Shown: positions 38,752-41,634 of the stretch, piece by piece
Layout of the letters: each line of letters opens with the position of its first letter
How positions within the stretch are numbered: the stretch's first letter is position 1
From: JAIQFR01 sp041494445
GTDB taxonomy: Bacteria > Acidobacteriota > Polarisedimenticolia > Polarisedimenticolales > JAIQFR01
Reading direction: 5' to 3'
Length of the DNA stretch: 41,634 bases
Assembly: GCA_041494445.1 (NCBI GenBank)
Contig: JBGQAU010000018.1
Location: 1-41,634 of the forward strand
The notes under the pieces: generated by a model
What the model saw: only the letters and a program-made list of their open reading frames with translations
Told to the model about the DNA's origin: nothing
The model's database searches: none
Position numbers and translations under genes: made by a program

Positions 38752-38910
38752 TTAACGGAACCCGCCGAGCAGGTACAAGATCAAGAGAATGAGGAGAATG
38801 GTCCCGACGACCCCAAGGCCCCCGCGTGCGCCCCATTTGGAATACCCATAGTAGCCGCCGCCTCCGCCGAACAGAAGGACCAATACCACGATCAGGATGA
38901 TGAGCCCCAT
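38752..38910 (-). CDS. DUF3309-family small membrane protein
   Basis: A 52-residue protein, two membrane helices split by a Gly-rich turn (LFGGGGGYYGYSKWGARGG), ending in LYLLGGFR. This is the full length and sequence style of DUF3309, a tiny membrane protein family of unknown function found widely in Gram-negative bacteria. ATG 38910 is preceded by GGAGGG. The open frame continues upstream, but with no homology. The 260 bases between it and the barrel gene show no other gene. Confidence 0.72.
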   Translation of the reverse strand: MGLIILIVVLVLLFGGGGGYYGYSKWGARGGLGVVGTILLILLILYLLGGFR

Positions 38911-39074
38911 GGTCTTTCCCTCCTCTTGGAGCCGCCGCTCCAATAACAGCATTCTACAGAAGCCCGGGCACCTGGAAAAGAATGGGTTTGGGTGGTGGGC
39001 TTCGGGCTTCGGAGGTGGGAGGCGGGGTGACATAGCAAGGAAGCGGATGGGGATTGTCCGCTTCCCGCTGACCT

Positions 39075-39216
39075 CCGCCCCGCTGCCCCGGCTACGGGAT
39101 CGACCATATCAGAGCGATCGAGGCGCGCGGACGAGCCGTGGCGGATCGGGCAGCTCCCGCCAGCCACGGATGCGCCAGCCGAATGGCGCGTTTCCCGAAA
39201 CACGAAGATTCGGTGG
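39075..39216 (+). repeat. Scar B: second diverged HNH endonuclease remnant
   Basis: The frame at 39087-39122 reads PGYGIDHIRAIE, matching scar A at the DNA level (CCCCGGCTACGGGATCGA versus CCCCGGCTACGTGATCGA). The reading frame then shifts by a small deletion, after which ADEPW matches the ADDPW of scar A in another frame. A second shared block (39151-39210) ends AATGGCGCGTTTCCCGAA, the start of a MARFPKHE-like open frame. It borders the cassette on its right and is followed by the helix-turn-helix gene. Confidence 0.6.
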
Positions 39217-39282
39217 ACCCCCTCAGTTCCGCCTGGACGGGATCGCGAACCTGGCGGCCGAGACGACCGTGGAGACCGCGTC

Positions 39283-39690
39283 GTGAGCGCCGAGGTCGCC
39301 TACACGGTCGACTTCTCGCGGCAACCAAGGACTGAGCCCGCACCGGAAGGTCCTGGCCGCGTCCTGCGGGTGGCCCACCTCCTCGCCCTCGCCCACCAGA
39401 TCAACGCGAAGATCCGCGCTGGCGAGTACCACGACCTCGCCGACGCCGCCCGGAAGATGGGCCTCACCCGCGCCCGGGTCACGCAGATCGCGAACCTGCT
39501 GCTATTGGCGCCCGCGATCCAGGAGGCCATTCTGACTTGGCCGCCGATCACCGCGGGGCTTGATCCGATCAGCGAGCGGAACCTGAGGGAGATCGTGGCA
39601 GAGTCGGTGTGGGAGAGGCAGGTGCCCGCTTGGTCGCAACTCTCTGGAATCCGCCGGGAGCGCGGGAAGCACCACGAATGCCGGAGCTAG
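39283..39690 (+). CDS. Helix-turn-helix DNA-binding protein of a mobile module
   Basis: A 135-residue protein starting at GTG 39283, which overlaps a TGA of the preceding frame in a GTGA junction. The middle carries a clear helix-turn-helix (about residues 43-68, LADAARKMGLTRARVTQIANL), after an alpha-helical segment rich in Ala/Leu. Small proteins of this type occur beside recombinases and phage-like fragments in several phyla. The C-terminus overlaps the zinc-ribbon gene on the other strand by four bases. It may regulate or assist the recombinase at 39930. Confidence 0.68.
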   Translation: MSAEVAYTVDFSRQPRTEPAPEGPGRVLRVAHLLALAHQINAKIRAGEYHDLADAARKMGLTRARVTQIANLLLLAPAIQEAILTWPPITAGLDPISERNLREIVAESVWERQVPAWSQLSGIRRERGKHHECRS

Positions 39691-39851
39691 CTCTTCCTCG
39701 ATGTCGTTACGCTGACCGTGCTCCAGCGCCGCTCGAGGTTCCTGCTCTTGCACTTCGGGCACTTGACCCTCTTTGGATCGTACGCCGACATCGGCTTCGT
39801 CTCGCTGAACTTCTTCTTGCAGTTCAGGCACAAGTACTCGTAGATGGGCAT
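39687..39851 (-). CDS. FmdB-type zinc ribbon protein
   Basis: A 54-residue protein that opens MPIYEYLCLNCKKKF, the hallmark of the FmdB/zinc-ribbon family, with a second Cys pair in VKCPKCKSRN. The four cysteines should bind one zinc. The C-terminus is basic and Ser/Thr-rich. ATG 39851 has GGAGG five bases upstream. Family members are mostly of unknown role; one is named as a regulator of amide metabolism. It is embedded between the helix-turn-helix gene and the recombinase on the opposite strand. Confidence 0.8.
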   Translation of the reverse strand: MPIYEYLCLNCKKKFSETKPMSAYDPKRVKCPKCKSRNLERRWSTVSVTTSRKS

Positions 39852-39929
39852 GGCGGCCTCCGTGCTGTCTGGACTCGACCTGCCCGGATTCTACGCTTCG
39901 CCGCATCACGATCATAGAGGGAGTACCCC

Positions 39930-40514
39930 ATGCCCCACCTTGCCCCGCCGACACTGACCGCCGCCGAGCAGAAGGCGATCCTGCGGGCCACGGCCGGCAA
40001 CGTGCGCGACCACACCATCTTCTCGATGGCCCTCGGCACCGGCCTGCGGCTCGCGGAGCTCGTCGGCCTGAACGTCGGCGACGTGTTCACGCCAGACGGC
40101 ACGCCCCGGGTGCGCGTCCGCATCCGGCCCGAGATCGCCAAGGGCGGCCAGGCTGCGGACGTGTTCCTGCCGGACAGGTTGGTCGTGAAGCTGGAGCGGT
40201 TCTGGAGGTGGAAGCGCGAGCGCGGTGAGGACCTGGCCCCTGGCGCACCCCTCTTCTGCAACCACTCCCGCCACCGCATCTCGAAACGACGGGTCCAGTT
40301 CGCGTGGCGGACGTGGCAGAAGAAGGCGGGGTTCGACCGGCTATACCCGTTTCATTGCTTGCGCCACTCGGCCGTGACGGCGGTCTACCGCGCCAACCAC
40401 GACCTGTTCCTGGCGCAGAGGTTCGCGCGGCACGTGAGCCCGCTGACGACGGTCGTTTACACTCATCCCGGTGACGAGGAGATGTCCCGAAGAGTCAAGA
40501 CGCTGGCCTGCTGA
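39930..40514 (+). CDS. Tyrosine recombinase, catalytic core only
   Basis: The 194-residue protein has the complete active site of a phage-type integrase: Arg in GTGLRLAEL, a Lys in EIAKGG, HCLRHS (His-x-x-Arg), His in ARHVSPLTT and the nucleophilic Tyr in VYTHPGDEE. It is about half the usual length, since the N-terminal SAM-like core-binding domain is absent; the start at ATG 39930 has only GAGGGAG some distance upstream. It could be an active minimal recombinase or the surviving end of a larger one. A 37-base stretch of this gene (40064-40099 region) recurs, diverged, at 41388-41424. Confidence 0.85.
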   Translation: MPHLAPPTLTAAEQKAILRATAGNVRDHTIFSMALGTGLRLAELVGLNVGDVFTPDGTPRVRVRIRPEIAKGGQAADVFLPDRLVVKLERFWRWKRERGEDLAPGAPLFCNHSRHRISKRRVQFAWRTWQKKAGFDRLYPFHCLRHSAVTAVYRANHDLFLAQRFARHVSPLTTVVYTHPGDEEMSRRVKTLAC

Positions 40515-40747
40515 CTCGGCTGCCCTTCCGCGATTTCGGACTTCACTTCACGAAAACCGTTGCCTGGACCAGCCGATCAGGCGTACAAGTACGTCAGAAG
40601 TTCGGGGGGACAGTCGATGAGTCCAGGAATGTTTATGTCCGCAATCGCCCGCCGGGGGTGTATCGGCGCGTTGGCGAGCGAACCGTACTCATCATGTAAC
40701 GATGAAACGCAATTGAGCGCATCTAAACAGATGGGAGACCCGATTCC
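40515..40747. other. Gap between recombinase and lipoprotein gene
   Basis: No supported gene in these 233 bases; a short open frame here lacks homology and a ribosome site. The composition falls steadily in GC towards the lipoprotein gene. Confidence 0.4.
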
Positions 40748-41278
40748 ATGAATCACTCCAAGAGAACCGCTCTTCTGGCCATCATGGCGGTGGTTGTTTG
40801 TTCTACGGCGTGTACAAAGTTAACCTCAGACAAGAAGGCTTCACGTACGGGAAAGGACCTTCCTGAGTTTTCGTTGCAGGACCCCAGAGGAACAGTCTTC
40901 ACCAGAAAGGATATTCTGGGGGATGGAGCGGTCTTCGTCGTTACAGCTCCTATTCTCAGCAACAAGAACGACCAGGAAGACTGGGCAAAGTACCTCAAAG
41001 CGACGAAACACAAGGGCAAGGGACGGCTGGTTTTCCTTGAAGATATGTCGCCGAGTTCCTTCAAAGGACAAGCTCGCAGCGCAATGAAGGAACAATCCGA
41101 CGCGGGTGAAGACCCTTTACTCCTCATTGACTCGGAAGGAGAGCTGAGAAGGAAGCTCGGCGTTGAAAAGAAGGATACGGTTGTGCTTGCGTACGATAGC
41201 AAAGGACAACTCGTTCATGAAGAGAGGGGAAGGCCAAGTGAGGGCGGTGCTTCTCGGATTTGGAAATCCCTGGAATAG
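40748..41278 (+). CDS. Lipoprotein with thioredoxin-like fold, no CxxC
   Basis: A 176-residue protein with a lipoprotein signal (MNHSKRTALLAIMAVVVCST then AC; the lipidated Cys is about residue 22), so it is anchored to a membrane. The mature part (LPEFSLQDPRGTVFTRKDILGDGAVFVVTAP, in sections, then LVFLEDMS and DPLLLIDSEGELRRKLGV) follows the strand-helix order of peroxiredoxin/TlpA-type thioredoxin folds. The place where CxxC would lie (TAPILSNKN) has no cysteine, so it is not a redox enzyme of the usual kind. It has about 50% GC, far below the core genes, and is cargo between recombinase fragments. Confidence 0.68.
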   Translation: MNHSKRTALLAIMAVVVCSTACTKLTSDKKASRTGKDLPEFSLQDPRGTVFTRKDILGDGAVFVVTAPILSNKNDQEDWAKYLKATKHKGKGRLVFLEDMSPSSFKGQARSAMKEQSDAGEDPLLLIDSEGELRRKLGVEKKDTVVLAYDSKGQLVHEERGRPSEGGASRIWKSLE

Positions 41279-41298
41279 AAGCGGACGTGCCCGCTTTT
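41279..41298 (+). terminator. Intrinsic terminator of the lipoprotein gene
   Basis: AAGCGG (41279-41284) pairs with CCGCTT (41291-41296) around six bases, followed by TT; it starts right after the stop codon. The stem is short, so strength is moderate. Confidence 0.55.
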
Positions 41299-41379
41299 CG
41301 CGTCAGGGTTGCCGGCTCATTTCCTGAGATCTTTCCGGGACGGTAGCGGCGCCCTTGGCGATCATGCCCTTAGTGTCGT

Positions 41380-41523
41380 GTGAATGACGGCCTGAACGTC
41401 AGGGACGTGTTCGCGCCGGACGCCGTGGTTCGATGGCATCGGAAAGGCTTCAAGCGTCACTGGCGCTGGAAGATCGGCCGCCGGGGCAAGGGTCCTCGGT
41501 GGACACCCAAAACCGGCCATTAG
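41380..41523 (+). pseudogene. Chimeric remnant: recombinase piece joined to DDE transposase piece
   Basis: A continuous frame of 47 codons. The first part, GLNVRDVFAPD (41389-41421), is the tyrosine recombinase segment GLNVGDVFTPD with 32 of 37 matching bases. The second part, VVRWHRKGFKRHWRWKIGRRG (41425-41487), resembles the start of rve/DDE-type transposases (consensus TVVRWHRxGFRxxWRWxS). The joint keeps frame, and the frame then runs into the IS21 terminal repeat and stops at TAG 41521. It is a fragment, not a functional gene. Confidence 0.5.
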
Positions 41524-41548
41524 TGGACATCTGAAAACCGGCCATTAG
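41500..41548 (+). repeat. Tandem IS21-type terminal repeats
   Basis: Two head-to-tail copies: TGGACACCCAAAACCGGCC then ATTAG (41500-41523) and TGGACATCTGAAAACCGGCC then ATTAG (41524-41548), differing at only a few bases. IS21-family elements carry such multiple terminal repeats, with a TGxxxA-like start, at each end as transposase-binding sites. Confidence 0.8.
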
Positions 41549-41601
41549 GCTGGCGTGCCGAGACGTTGACGCCGGCGGGGAAGTCATGTTCCTACGCCGG
41601 G

Positions 41602-41634
41602 ATGAGCAATGTCTTGGCCGACGAAAAACACCAG
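41602..41634 (+). CDS. istA: IstA transposase, first 11 codons
   Basis: From ATG 41602 the frame reads MSNVLADEKHQ, matching the usual start of one group of IS21-family IstA transposases (MSNVLxEEKxQ). It continues past the window edge. The catalytic DDE domain is therefore not visible. Confidence 0.7.
   Translation, partial: MSNVLADEKHQ

Larger units (their letters stand above)
41500..41634 (+). mobile_element. Left end of an IS21-family insertion sequence (cut by window edge)
   Basis: The element begins at the first TGGACA repeat (41500), continues through a 50-base leader and enters istA at 41602. Its insertion truncated the transposase remnant before it. The right end lies outside the window. 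Confidence 0.75.

Noticed and set aside
37010..39216. Integron attC-like sites around the cassette
   Set aside because: No GTTRRRY/RYYYAAC core pair bracketing a palindrome was found; the repeats match an HNH gene scar instead.
40560..40751. 63-codon open frame upstream of the lipoprotein
   Set aside because: No ribosome site, no homology, composition like noncoding DNA, and it overlaps the lipoprotein start.

Overview
The window is GC-rich (roughly two thirds G+C or more over most of its length) and densely coded on both strands. It comes from a Gram-negative-type bacterium: it has an Oar-like TonB-dependent receptor carrying a carboxypeptidase-regulatory-like domain, a second outer-membrane barrel, a lipoprotein, and a type IV pilin under a sigma-54 promoter. 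The mix of these with an ADP-forming acyl-CoA ligase, a saccharopine-type lysine route and a c-di-AMP operon looks most like Acidobacteriota or a neighbouring soil/sediment phylum. That placement is an inference from gene content, not a measurement.

1-10.85 kb: the 5' end of a divergent membrane-protein gene, then a forward block of two adjacent genes for lysine-ketoglutarate reductase and saccharopine dehydrogenase, a fused ADP-forming acyl-CoA ligase, a small unknown protein, a SWIM/SNF2 helicase-like ATPase and polyphosphate kinase 1. 10.85-15.0 kb: a secreted protein of unknown role (reverse) diverging from a GT-C-like polytopic membrane protein (forward). 15.0-15.9 kb: a single-gene type IV pilin unit with a near-perfect -24/-12 promoter and a strong terminator.

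15.9-25.8 kb is a core housekeeping run on the forward strand: an HD-domain (MESH/SpoT-like) hydrolase, tilS, hpt, ftsH, folP, cdaA, cdaR, glmM and a DUF429-like gene. Most junctions are short or overlapping. It links tRNA-Ile maturation, purine salvage, membrane proteolysis, folate, c-di-AMP and cell-wall precursor supply. 25.8-31.9 kb: the TonB receptor (reverse), a CreD-like inner-membrane protein (forward) with a clear promoter/operator, and adenosylhomocysteinase (reverse).

From about 32 kb rightwards the window becomes accessory. There is a HicAB-type toxin-antitoxin locus in which hicA has lost its 3' end but hicB and a palindromic operator are intact; a large secreted Ig/PKD mosaic protein; a decayed beta-propeller (BNR-like) pseudogene behind a strong promoter; and then a lower-GC mosaic. 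In that mosaic two diverged copies of an HNH-nuclease scar (about 37.0 and 39.1 kb) flank a reverse-strand cassette of small membrane and outer-membrane proteins. The right copy is followed by a helix-turn-helix protein, an FmdB-type zinc ribbon and a catalytic-core-only tyrosine recombinase. A second cargo gene (a thioredoxin-fold-like lipoprotein) then lies before a recombinase fragment joined in frame to a DDE-transposase fragment. The window ends inside the left end of an IS21-family element, with tandem terminal repeats and the first codons of istA. No rRNA, convincing tRNA or CRISPR array was seen.
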